Assembly: GCA_050952465.1 (NCBI GenBank)
Contig: JBMNKZ010000010.1
Span: 1-38,284 of the forward strand
DNA length: 38,284 nucleotides
Reading direction: 5' to 3'
Origin: DUPU01 sp050952465
Lineage (GTDB): Bacteria; Bacillota; Dehalobacteriia; Dehalobacteriales; Dehalobacteriaceae
Position 1 is the first letter of the stretch. The number at the start of each line of letters is the position of its first letter. The translations under genes and the position numbers were made by a program. Below are positions 1-7,861 of this stretch, piece after piece. The notes beneath the pieces are model-generated. The model had not been told where the DNA came from, made no database searches, and was given only the letters and a program-made list of their open reading frames with translations.

Positions 1-559
1 TCTTTATACCAGTAAACCACTCTTTCTTTAAAGCGTACATTTCTCTTGTTCTATCAACTCTGCTTGCAGGATATCGGTAGAATTGCGAGCAATTTGAACA
101 CCCAGTTTTCCATTTATTGCATCCTATTTCCGTAAAATGAGGACATTGTCCTGTGAATGCCCAGCAATCGTGTAGTGTCCAAACAACAGGAATGTTCTTT
201 TCTTTTATATATTCAAACAACATTTTCAAGTTAATAAAACAGTTATGTAGGTTGTGTAATTGAATAAGGGATGGTCTAATTCTATCAACCTGTTTCAAAA
301 ATCTCTGAGTACCTAACTTTGAAAAACACCCATTTAATCCAGTGTAATATGCCAACCTCAAATGAAGGTTTCTTTCTAGAACACTGCCTATCAAAATGCT
401 ATTTTCTAAGGATTTTCTCATATTAGTTCGGGATTTTGCATACGCGACATAAACATTAAAACCTTTTTCACGCGCCTTGTTGGATATATTTAACATTATG
501 CTTCCAGTACTACCATAGTTAACACTATTAATTTGTATTATATTTTGTAATCCTTCCAT
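1..559 (-). CDS. Glycosyltransferase family 4, N-terminal part (runs off the window)
   Basis: The reading frame from the ATG at 559 stays open to the window edge (about 186 residues visible). It starts MEGLQNIIQINSVNYGSTG and contains WTLHDCWAFTGQCPHF near residues 129-144, followed by a Cys-rich stretch (GCNKWKTGCSNCSQ). This is the usual N-terminal domain of GT-B glycosyltransferases found in exopolysaccharide clusters, which transfer a sugar from a nucleotide donor to a lipid-linked oligosaccharide at the inner face of the membrane. The ATG overlaps the stop codon of the upstream polymerase-like fragment by one base, so the two are translationally coupled. Sugar specificity cannot be read. 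The C-terminal nucleotide-binding domain lies outside the window. Confidence 0.85.
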   Translation of the reverse strand, partial: MEGLQNIIQINSVNYGSTGSIMLNISNKAREKGFNVYVAYAKSRTNMRKSLENSILIGSVLERNLHLRLAYYTGLNGCFSKLGTQRFLKQVDRIRPSLIQLHNLHNCFINLKMLFEYIKEKNIPVVWTLHDCWAFTGQCPHFTEIGCNKWKTGCSNCSQFYRYPASRVDRTREMYALKKEWFTGIK

Positions 560-1254
560 TAAATAACTTCCTTGCTTTCTGAGGTATTATAAAGAGACAC
601 CCGGTGCACTCTTGCTAATCCTTGATAATCTTGTATTTTAATTCCCCAATACAATAACAGGTACATAAAATATGTGGAATAGATTATTAAATGACTTGTC
701 ATGGATAACACTAAAAATAATACAATCGAAGCTGCAAAGCTTGCCGTACTCGCATATGAATGCCTATACATTTTTATGTTATAATTTATAAGAGATATTA
801 TAAACATGATATATAAACTAAATCCAACTATTCCATAGTCATATAAGACTTCCAAAAAATCATTATGCGCTGATGTAGTAGTTATACCTGTCAAATATAC
901 TCCATTAAATCCATGGCCAAAAAACCTTTCAATAAATGGAGTGTCTTTTATGGCTAACCATACCTCCTGATATATAATATTTCTGTTTGATCCACCATCA
1001 TGATGAAGATTACTAAGACGAGCTATTATATCTAAGTCAAATACAGTTGTCGTATAGTTATACATCCAATATGATGCAATTGCTATAAAAACCATCACGA
1101 AAAGTAAATACATCTTTTTGGGCATTGTCTTATTTTTAATTTTATATTCAATAATAAAATAAAAAGTAATAGCTAGTATAGAAGCTATAAAAGCTGTACG
1201 TTTTAGGGATATTAATACGCATAACACTATTAGCAATATCAATCCAATCTTCAA
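559..1254 (-). CDS. O-antigen ligase/polymerase-like membrane protein, C-terminal part of a split gene
   Basis: The protein is 231 aa with several hydrophobic segments. It has the family signature region TSAHNDFLEVLYDYGIVG near residues 127-144, typical of the large periplasmic loop of the O-antigen ligase/Wzy_C family, which polymerises or ligates lipid-linked repeat units. It begins directly where the fragment at 1251-1796 ends, using a TTG codon that overlaps the TGA stop of that fragment. Together the two pieces would make about 410 aa, normal for the family. One extra base in the A7 run (T7 on the plus strand, 1259-1265) would join them as DIKKNILKIGLILL. This is therefore probably half of a frameshifted gene rather than an independent protein. 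Confidence 0.8.
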   Translation of the reverse strand: MKIGLILLIVLCVLISLKRTAFIASILAITFYFIIEYKIKNKTMPKKMYLLFVMVFIAIASYWMYNYTTTVFDLDIIARLSNLHHDGGSNRNIIYQEVWLAIKDTPFIERFFGHGFNGVYLTGITTTSAHNDFLEVLYDYGIVGFSLYIMFIISLINYNIKMYRHSYASTASFAASIVLFLVLSMTSHLIIYSTYFMYLLLYWGIKIQDYQGLARVHRVSLYNTSESKEVI

Positions 1255-1796
1255 TATATTTTTTTGATATCCAGAACAAACGGCATAAATAATAAAACAT
1301 AATATATCGAACTAGCTGTTCCAGCAGCATTTACAAGAACTAAGTTTCCGGATCGAATATTTAGAAGGTATATAAAAACAATCAAAGGAAACGTAAGTAG
1401 GACTACTTTGCTTGGATTAATTAATTTAACCTTTGAAGAATTAATCGCAATTACAAAAACCGCAATCCACACTGTTTGGTTTATTAATACATATAGCATC
1501 GTATCCCCATATTGGTTAGCATTTAAAGCTGTAGATAAAATTGTTGATATCCATAATAAAATAGCAAGCAATAGTATCGATTGCATTTTAATGCTTGTTT
1601 TTAAATTGAATAGTAATATAACGATCAATGTTGCATTTACTGCCGTGAGAGCCAAAGATACATTATTAATACTAAAAATTAGCCAAGAAACCCCATAATA
1701 ATAAAGTATATTAGACACAAATGCGTACGTTAATGCAACAATTACAATAATATATAACGATGTATATAAAATATTTTTTTGCAATGTTGTTTTCAT
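1251..1796 (-). CDS. O-antigen ligase/polymerase-like membrane protein, N-terminal part of a split gene
   Basis: The protein is 181 aa, almost entirely hydrophobic, with about five predicted membrane segments, and stops abruptly after FVLDIKKIY. It has no soluble domain. It matches the expected N-terminal half of the polymerase whose C-terminal half is at 559-1254. The stop comes just after a run of seven A residues in the message (1259-1265), a classical place for a one-base slip or for sequencing error. The start ATG at 1796 begins MKTTLQKNILYTSLYIIV. The upstream neighbour is a damaged glycosyltransferase. The gene may be a true pseudogene, a phase-variable gene, or rescued by slippage; the sequence alone cannot decide. 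Confidence 0.75.
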   Translation of the reverse strand: MKTTLQKNILYTSLYIIVIVALTYAFVSNILYYYGVSWLIFSINNVSLALTAVNATLIVILLFNLKTSIKMQSILLLAILLWISTILSTALNANQYGDTMLYVLINQTVWIAVFVIAINSSKVKLINPSKVVLLTFPLIVFIYLLNIRSGNLVLVNAAGTASSIYYVLLFMPFVLDIKKIY

Positions 1797-1860
1797 TCGA
1801 ATTCTCCTGATCGTCTTCTGAAACCTAATACAGTCTATGGCGTTCTCCCTAGCATCCTAA

Positions 1861-2649
1861 TTATTTTATAAAAATACTCTCAATTATACGCGCTACATGA
1901 AGAGGTGTATTTTCCGGATACAATTTTTCAATATCACTAAAATTAATTCTCTGATATGATGAAAACGAGAAATCACAAAGTTCCTTTAGTTTAACATCAT
2001 TTCCAATAATGTTATATATTAGTGGGTATTTACGATAATACTTCAATGCATAATCATCATCTCTATAAACAAAATTTAGTATTTTTTTCCCTGTAGCAAA
2101 CAGTTCAAAAATTTTACTTGGAACTACTGATTCCATATTATTGGAAATATTAATAAGCACATCTGATCGTTCTAACCACTCTATCAATTCTTTATGTGGC
2201 ACTATACCATGATTGACAATACGACCTTGGCTTTTCTTTGAGTACTGTTCAATCACCTCATTACAATTACCTTTTACAAAAAGATGAAGTACTAAGTCTG
2301 GATATATTTCTAACATTGTCATAAAAACTCTAAACATTATTTCCGCAATGTTATCATATGGGCGGAACACTCCTATAACAACATCATAATCAAATTTTTT
2401 CTTTATTTCTTCTGCTTTTCTTACGAGTTTGCGTGTAATTCCTGGTCTACAATTAGGATATCTTGTACAATTAACAAGTGAACCTAAACGTATATACCAG
2501 TTACATATCGAGTCGGCTTGTTTTTGTCTTAATTTTTTTTCTATTAAGCTACCTGTTAAATTATGTGCAATGATTTTACTGTCATAATATTTTTCTATAC
2601 TTTCATCCTTTTGCCAATCGTTATTGATACAAACCACGTTATGTCCCAT
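1861..2649 (-). CDS. Glycosyltransferase, GT-B C-terminal part (5' end frameshifted)
   Basis: The frame is 262 aa. Near residues 165-190 it has SDVLINISNNMESVVPSKIF followed by a Gly-Lys turn, the nucleotide-sugar binding region of GT4-type enzymes. It closely parallels the neighbour at 5299-6588, which has NIGNNNDSMVPSKIF and a similar ending (NTPxxxxxII...). The ATG at 2649 has no convincing Shine-Dalgarno sequence. The upstream DNA encodes more of the same protein in shifted frames (see 2650-2811), so the true N-terminus is lost. It probably once added a sugar in the polysaccharide repeat unit. It is now most likely non-functional or translated only as a fragment. Confidence 0.7.
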   Translation of the reverse strand: MGHNVVCINNDWQKDESIEKYYDSKIIAHNLTGSLIEKKLRQKQADSICNWYIRLGSLVNCTRYPNCRPGITRKLVRKAEEIKKKFDYDVVIGVFRPYDNIAEIMFRVFMTMLEIYPDLVLHLFVKGNCNEVIEQYSKKSQGRIVNHGIVPHKELIEWLERSDVLINISNNMESVVPSKIFELFATGKKILNFVYRDDDYALKYYRKYPLIYNIIGNDVKLKELCDFSFSSYQRINFSDIEKLYPENTPLHVARIIESIFIK

Positions 2650-2811
2650 GTTTTTTGTATTTATCAGCAGCCGACATTAATGCCCCGAAGAAAGCACGAA
2701 GCCTAGAGTAGTTATAGTATATTCGTCTACTTCTTTCCTGACTTCTGCAGAGAATGAAAAAATATATCTATTAGCTCTTTTCCAACTTAGATCACATTGA
2801 ACTGGAGGACG
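2650..2811 (-). pseudogene. Frameshifted N-terminal remnant of the glycosyltransferase at 1861-2649
   Basis: Reading the minus strand from 2811 gives RPPVQCDLSWKRANRYIF followed by SFSAEVRKEVDE. A change of frame near 2720-2730 then gives YYNYSRLRAFFGALMS and AADKYKKHG. A second shift in the GGG at 2644-2646 (CAT GG[G] ACA TAA) leads into GHNVVCINNDW of the downstream frame. The first and last segments are in the same frame and the middle one is displaced, so two roughly compensating indels explain the damage. The joined product looks like a normal GT-B N-terminus ending in the conserved [KR]xGHxV turn. An in-frame TAA at 2812-2814 also removes any start codon. Confidence 0.6.
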
Positions 2812-3005
2812 TTACGTTATTTGATGTTTATTTAACTCTACTACTTGTTCTACTGTTTCCCTGATTGTATTTTTTTAGGTATAAGTATTCTTTTACTCTG
2901 CAAGAGCATCAATGGAATTCACTCTTTGCATATTGCTCTTGCCAGATTCTAAATATTCCCTTTTCTGATTCTTAAGATTCTCTTTTGCATAATAATTAAT
3001 AGTGC
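2812..3005 (-). other. Intergenic stretch with possible gene remnant
   Basis: No intact gene is present. On the minus strand a frame running from about 3005 to the stop at 2893-2895 reads ENLKNQKREYLESGKSNMQ then RVNSIDALAE. It has no start of its own and lies just behind the stop of the pyruvyl transferase gene, displaced in frame from it. It may be the degraded tail of an older gene or an alternative C-terminus lost by frameshift. I do not recognise the family. Confidence 0.3.
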
Positions 3006-4064
3006 TTAAAAATTATTTATTACAGTTTCAAGCCACTCTCTTGACTTGCTAATACGCTTTTCAACTTCTTGATCAGCTGAAACAAAATCAATATTGGTTA
3101 GTAATTGATCATTTAGATCCCCTGGACTTTTTATTATCCGATGGGACAACTCACTCCAATTTAAAATGTCTTCAATTCTATCATTCGTTTGTTTATTAGG
3201 CAAAAGAGTAGCAAAAGGCTTATGATAAATTATTGAAAAAACCGTTGCATGAAATGATGCTGATAGCACAAAATCTGCATGTTTTATATAAGATAAAACT
3301 TCACTCGGGCCTAAATCCTTAAGGAAAAAATCGTACTTGCATTTTTTTGATAAACCACCATATAAAACAACTTTCAGTTCTAATTCTTTAGCTAAATATT
3401 CAACCGCTTTGTTTAAGAGTTCTGTTGGCTGTACTAAATATACAAACAGATAATTATCAATTTGCGGTTTTTTTATAAACTGCTCATATTCATCTTTTGA
3501 TAACAGTAATACCGGATCCACAACCTGCGTTACATTATTAATGCCTACGCTATTTAGAAGTTTAACTGATGATGATTCTCGAACAGATATTCGATTAAAT
3601 CCTTGTAATTCATCTTTTAGCTTCTGAAGTTCTGTATTTGTGTAATTGTCTCTTCCCATGCTTGTGCCATAAGATATTTTATATCCATTAACAAATGGTA
3701 ATTTAAAGGCACTGTCTCGACCAGAATCATGATAACTATTCCACAGTTGATCTCCACCAGCAATATAAATATCAGCTTGCGGTGGATTATCTTTTAGATC
3801 ATCTAATGAAAAATACTTATGTGAACTTAGCCTAATATTTTCATTAATGAATGTCTCAAATTTCCTTTTTCGTGTATTGTATTGCTTAAAAAAAAGCCAT
3901 TGGCCGATTATTGTTTTTAAACTCTTCCTTCTGAAATAAATAGGATTGTAGTCAATAATTTCTGCTTCGTATCCTTGGTCATTAAGGTACTTACATAATG
4001 CATAAGCTTGAAATACAGAACCAAAATTGTGTATACTGTGAATTGTAAGTATCGATATTTTCAC
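3006..4064 (-). CDS. Polysaccharide pyruvyl transferase family protein
   Basis: The protein is about 352 aa from a GTG at 4064; an in-frame ATG lies 15 bases upstream at 4079. The GTG is preferred because it gives the family N-terminus KISILTIHSIHNFGSVFQAY and places the G-rich tract in Shine-Dalgarno position. Supporting motifs are NFGSVFQAYAL near residue 15, IAGGDQLWN near 100, YGTSMGR near 130 and ASFHATVFSII near 270, all typical of the CsaB/PssM-like family (PF04230) that adds pyruvate ketals to glycans or forms the shared GT-like fold. It follows the FrhB-like gene by about 35 bases; these two families are frequent partners in polysaccharide clusters. The G8 tract at 4070-4077 sits in its ribosome-binding region. 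Confidence 0.85.
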   Translation of the reverse strand: MKISILTIHSIHNFGSVFQAYALCKYLNDQGYEAEIIDYNPIYFRRKSLKTIIGQWLFFKQYNTRKRKFETFINENIRLSSHKYFSLDDLKDNPPQADIYIAGGDQLWNSYHDSGRDSAFKLPFVNGYKISYGTSMGRDNYTNTELQKLKDELQGFNRISVRESSSVKLLNSVGINNVTQVVDPVLLLSKDEYEQFIKKPQIDNYLFVYLVQPTELLNKAVEYLAKELELKVVLYGGLSKKCKYDFFLKDLGPSEVLSYIKHADFVLSASFHATVFSIIYHKPFATLLPNKQTNDRIEDILNWSELSHRIIKSPGDLNDQLLTNIDFVSADQEVEKRISKSREWLETVINNF

Positions 4065-4099
4065 CTTAGCCCCCCCCATTTGTTTCTAACATTAGTTCC

Positions 4100-5302
4100 T
4101 TATTTTTTCCCCAGCAGTCGCTTAATCACTGTTTTAACCTCATATGGAATTGCTCTCTTAAGAATTGGTGTTATCCTCTTTAAATTACAGTGCTTTTTGG
4201 CAGCAGCTTCAAACCCAAGTTTTTTTATATCTGTATAAATAAAATCTCTTGTATCCGGACGTGGTGTCGGTTTATTAAGATTTCCATTTGTTTTTAATGC
4301 ATATTCCAATTTAGAAGGTATAAACCTAATTTTATCAACGATTTCATCAAATACCTGCTTGCCCTTTGTTGTATTAACTAATATCATTGACACTCCTTCG
4401 GGCGGGTAAAATTCCGAATGATATTTTTGTATATCCCAATAATCTGCTATAGTAAAATCTCCTTCTCGATTGGAAGAAGCAAAGCTGCACACATAACAGG
4501 ATTCTCGGTAAATATTTCCATTTAAGTAGTAGTAGTAGTAGTAGTAGTCTGTTTCTGGCAGTAACTGCTTTATATGGGCTTTATCGTTTTTTATATAGGT
4601 AAAAGAACCTGCTGAAGCCCAACCGTACTTTGTCTTGTCTCGAAAACGGTAATCCACGACTTTCCCCTTCAACTTACACTCGAGCCAACTTAGATATTCC
4701 TGGAACAATGCATTACTTGGAACTCCGTGACAAACCAAGTCTACTGTTATCAATTTTTCATAATCAACTTTCAAGTATGCTCTAAGTCCTGCAATCTGGC
4801 AGGGTGTCCCTGTATAAAGTACCCATCTGTCCGCTTTAAGTATTTCTTTTGTTTTAGGAAAAGTATCCTGTATATTACTTTGGATATATTTTGAACCACG
4901 CATTCTGGCTATTTGTGTTTTTGTTTCAGCAATGATATGCGTTGGATTTAATGCCTCATCGAATACGCATCCCACTACAGCCCCACCTTTATTCAAAATT
5001 GCTTCTGCAAGTACCGTGAACATACCACCAGAGGAACTCTTTTTTAATACCAATTTATCTTTATTATTTGACGCATAAACCAAGGGTTGATCCAAACGTT
5101 TTACTGATGACACATTATCAGATGCTATCGGGCATCTCTTTTCGCACAACCCACAGCTTATACAAATATCTTCGTCAACTACGGGATATAAAAATCCCTC
5201 TTCATCGTTAACCATTGAAATAGCCCCTACAGGGCATATATATTCACAACAGCGGCACCCAGTACATTTTGACTTATCTTTTTCCGTAAAATAGCTTGTC
5301 AC
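4100..5302 (-). CDS. Coenzyme F420 hydrogenase/dehydrogenase beta-subunit family protein with N-terminal 2x[4Fe-4S] ferredoxin domain
   Basis: The protein is 400 aa. The N-terminus has two ferredoxin-type cysteine clusters (CTGCRCCEYICP near residues 14-25 and CISCGLCEKRCP near 47-58). They are followed by the FrhB/FdhB-like domain with GCVFDEALNPTH, RMRGSKYIQSN, YTGTPCQIAGLRAYL and VDLVCHGVPS. Members of this group inside polysaccharide clusters sit beside pyruvyl transferase family genes, as here, and are thought to be redox or reductase partners in modifying the glycan; their exact reaction is not established. The start ATG overlaps the stop of the upstream glycosyltransferase by four bases. 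A (TAC)7 run encodes seven consecutive tyrosines (plus-strand AGT repeat, 4525-4548). Confidence 0.85.
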   Translation of the reverse strand: MTSYFTEKDKSKCTGCRCCEYICPVGAISMVNDEEGFLYPVVDEDICISCGLCEKRCPIASDNVSSVKRLDQPLVYASNNKDKLVLKKSSSGGMFTVLAEAILNKGGAVVGCVFDEALNPTHIIAETKTQIARMRGSKYIQSNIQDTFPKTKEILKADRWVLYTGTPCQIAGLRAYLKVDYEKLITVDLVCHGVPSNALFQEYLSWLECKLKGKVVDYRFRDKTKYGWASAGSFTYIKNDKAHIKQLLPETDYYYYYYYLNGNIYRESCYVCSFASSNREGDFTIADYWDIQKYHSEFYPPEGVSMILVNTTKGKQVFDEIVDKIRFIPSKLEYALKTNGNLNKPTPRPDTRDFIYTDIKKLGFEAAAKKHCNLKRITPILKRAIPYEVKTVIKRLLGKK

Positions 5303-6588
5303 TGAATATTCTCCTTCAAAAACAATCCATTAATAATTTCTATAAAAGCATTAGGTGTGTTTTTGTAAAATACGTCTTTTATCTCTTCATAATCCGTATT
5401 TTTACCCTTACTATTATTAATAAAGTCGTTAACCCGCTCCACCATTTTCTGAACATCCTGATCCCTTTCATCAAGTAACAATGCCAAAGGATATTGCTTA
5501 AGATACGGTATACAAGGCTCATTATCTATAGGATAGGTGCTAATTATTGGTTTTCCCATAGCCATATATTCGAAAATCTTACTGGGAACCATTGAATCGT
5601 TGTTATTCCCAATATTTATAAGGAAATCTGCTTGCTGCAATATTTCTAAAACGGATTCATGTGGTAAATTTTCAACCACATTTAGTTTTTCACCAAGTTT
5701 TTCTTGAGCTTTTTTAAATATACTAGGGCAATTATTTGTACCAATAAACGTTAATACGGCATTCTCACAACTCAGATTTTCAAAAATCTTAAATATGAAT
5801 TCCGGATTTCTAATTGGATACGGTATTGAACCAGCATAAACCAAATTTATTTTTTCACTATCCAAAATACTCCTGCATACTTTCGCTGATAGCGTTCTTC
5901 TTTTTCTTTGGACCATCAGAGGGATATCCAGAAATTTAAATTTTTCAAAATAGCTACTGTTAGCATTATAAAGTCTATGATGATTTTCACTTGACTTCAT
6001 AACAACAATTCTATCTGCATTCGTTAGTAGTCTTTTTTCCCATGCCAATCCCACTTTTATAATTCTTGATTTAGAAAAAATTTTGGGTCCGTAGCCCCCG
6101 GACAATGAATCTAAGAAGTAAGGGACATACTTTATTTCCGGGAATTTCCTTTTTAGCATATAGCCCGCTATCAATGAATCAATCGGGGTATAAACAGGGA
6201 CAACAATATGAAATGCTTGCTTATGGTATAATTCCTTAGCTTTGGTATAAAAACGATATGTATAAGCTGGGGATACCAAAGGCCAGAATGGTGAAAAGAT
6301 AAAACTTTTAATTTTGTTCATAATTAATGCAATTTTATTTACAACAAAAGCCAATTTGGATGAGTCGTTATATTCAACCCATTCAATAAGCCTGTATGTT
6401 AATCGTGTTTTGATTCTATGGATCTTTGCGCCTTCAAGCAATTCTACGTCAGGCGAATTCCTTTCTCCATTTACGATACAGGTGACGTCATATCCAAAAT
6501 TAATAAGCTCCTTAATCACTTGCTCACAACATATTCCATTGGCTGATGGTCGTGGTTGGTACATGCCTAGCATGAATAATATTCTCAC
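5299..6588 (-). CDS. Glycosyltransferase family 4
   Basis: The protein is 429 aa, full length for the family. The N-terminus MRILFMLGMYQPRPSANGIC and VIKELINFGYDVTCIV are typical of GT-B enzymes. The C-terminal donor-binding domain shows NLVYAGSIPYPIRNPEFIFK, ADFLINIGNNNDSMVPSKIF and EYMAMGKPII. It is predicted to act at the cytoplasmic membrane in building the polysaccharide repeat unit. It is the intact relative of the damaged gene at 1861-2649, sharing the xxVPSKIFE region and the NTPxxFxxII ending, so the two probably arose by duplication. The stop region overlaps the start of the FrhB-like gene by four bases. Donor and acceptor are not readable. Confidence 0.85.
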   Translation of the reverse strand: MRILFMLGMYQPRPSANGICCEQVIKELINFGYDVTCIVNGERNSPDVELLEGAKIHRIKTRLTYRLIEWVEYNDSSKLAFVVNKIALIMNKIKSFIFSPFWPLVSPAYTYRFYTKAKELYHKQAFHIVVPVYTPIDSLIAGYMLKRKFPEIKYVPYFLDSLSGGYGPKIFSKSRIIKVGLAWEKRLLTNADRIVVMKSSENHHRLYNANSSYFEKFKFLDIPLMVQRKRRTLSAKVCRSILDSEKINLVYAGSIPYPIRNPEFIFKIFENLSCENAVLTFIGTNNCPSIFKKAQEKLGEKLNVVENLPHESVLEILQQADFLINIGNNNDSMVPSKIFEYMAMGKPIISTYPIDNEPCIPYLKQYPLALLLDERDQDVQKMVERVNDFINNSKGKNTDYEEIKDVFYKNTPNAFIEIINGLFLKENIQ

Positions 6589-6744
6589 TATTAACAGCTC
6601 CTAGCCATCTTCTTTTTTTGCTAATTGCCTAATCCCAAAAGCACAGTAAAGAACAATGCATTTCTTAAATTATTTTTCTAGCCATAACATCAGTAGCTTC
6701 TTTAAACGTATAATAACCTTTTAGATTTTTAATGTTACAGTGTT
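6589..6744 (-). other. Intergenic stretch with short gene remnant
   Basis: This 156-base gap interrupts otherwise tightly packed genes. The minus strand contains an open stretch reading IKNLKGYYTFKEATDVMA then RKII and a stop near 6675. It has no usable start and is out of frame with the glycosyltransferase that ends at 6745. It looks like the C-terminal tail of a lost gene. The family is not recognisable. Confidence 0.3.
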
Positions 6745-7860
6745 TTATTGTTGAAACATACTACTATATTCTCTTTCTGTTAATATATCTTGGATTCTTT
6801 TTGTTCCTTCATTGTATTCTGCAACTACTTTTTTTAGTGTGTCATCACACATCACATTAAAATCTTCCCAGTTTAATGAGTTATAATATTCAAAAACTAA
6901 ATCAGCGAAGTTCTCTTTGTTTGGATCCAATGCAATCCCTATTCCAGCCGTTTCTACCTTTTGCCCCATAAAAGAACCTTCATTACAAAGTTGTGGTATA
7001 TAGAAAACTATTCCATCGTAAAATTTATTTGCCATTGCTGGTTTCATTACTTTATCATTTTCAAATAAATTGTGTAATATATCTGTTTCCTTAGCAAATT
7101 CATATCTATCATCAGGTTTATATTCACCATGAAAAAAAACATTATTAATACCAAGTTCCTTGCAATACTGCCTTAAAATGTAGGCAGTTTTCTGCTCCCT
7201 TCCATGGTAGTGAAGTTCAAACCTGCTGTCATTAGCTAATCTAGTGATGATTCTTTTATTAATTTCTTCATGCCTTATAAATCCCCAATATCTAATTCTA
7301 ATTGGCTGGTTATCACGTGGTAGATAACGCCTTATATCTCTATTCTTTAAAGAATCCAACAAAACATTATGTGACGTATATATATTATTCTTTGTAGGTA
7401 GATGAGCCCTAAAGGCATCAGAACTAACAAATGTTGCTATTGAATGATCCACAAGCCCATGTATAATTTTTTTATATAATTTAAAATTCTCGTAGGTAAC
7501 GTCTCTGTAATCTAGAATATATTTCCTTGAATATTTCTTTGTTAGAATATCATATAGTAATACACCGGGCGTCGAATGAAGAACAAGAATCAAATCAAAA
7601 TCGTTTTCTTTAATTACGTTCTTTACATACTTTCTAAATCTCATAAAGTGCGGCATTTTTTTAGCCATTGATTCGCTATCCGACATGTTATCAGAAAACT
7701 TTAAGACATTAACTCCCCTTGGTGGCTCTACATCTGGTTTACCATCTCTATCCCAATATATTAAGATAATTTCGCTATTTGTTTTATGAAGTTGATTTAT
7801 GTAAAAATGAATATATGGCATGTAAGCAATTTTCGTAAAACCAATTAACAATACTTTCAT
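6745..7860 (-). CDS. Glycosyltransferase (GT-B fold, GT4-like)
   Basis: The protein is 371 aa. The N-terminal half has MKVLLIGFTKIAYMPYIHFY and FDLILVLHSTPGVLLYDIL, a Rossmann-like domain with a YILDYRDVTYEN turn (the DxRD-type acceptor-side motif). The C-terminal half has IRIRYWGFIRHEEIN, ELHYHGREQ and NNVFFHGEYKPDDRYEFAKE, the usual layout of the donor-binding domain. The conserved EX7E is poorly kept, so this is a divergent member. The gene starts one base after the stop of the next upstream gene, which indicates one operon. It is predicted to add one sugar in the exopolysaccharide repeat. Confidence 0.7.
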   Translation of the reverse strand: MKVLLIGFTKIAYMPYIHFYINQLHKTNSEIILIYWDRDGKPDVEPPRGVNVLKFSDNMSDSESMAKKMPHFMRFRKYVKNVIKENDFDLILVLHSTPGVLLYDILTKKYSRKYILDYRDVTYENFKLYKKIIHGLVDHSIATFVSSDAFRAHLPTKNNIYTSHNVLLDSLKNRDIRRYLPRDNQPIRIRYWGFIRHEEINKRIITRLANDSRFELHYHGREQKTAYILRQYCKELGINNVFFHGEYKPDDRYEFAKETDILHNLFENDKVMKPAMANKFYDGIVFYIPQLCNEGSFMGQKVETAGIGIALDPNKENFADLVFEYYNSLNWEDFNVMCDDTLKKVVAEYNEGTKRIQDILTEREYSSMFQQ

Positions 7861-7861
7861 A

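Noticed and set aside
1251..1265. Programmed -1 ribosomal frameshifting in the polymerase-like gene
   Set aside because: The A7 run does not give a canonical X XXY YYZ heptamer in the right phase; transcription slippage, mutation or sequencing error are at least as likely.
1408..1698. Open frame on the plus strand inside the polymerase-like gene
   Set aside because: It is antisense to a convincing membrane protein and has no family motif or ribosome binding site.
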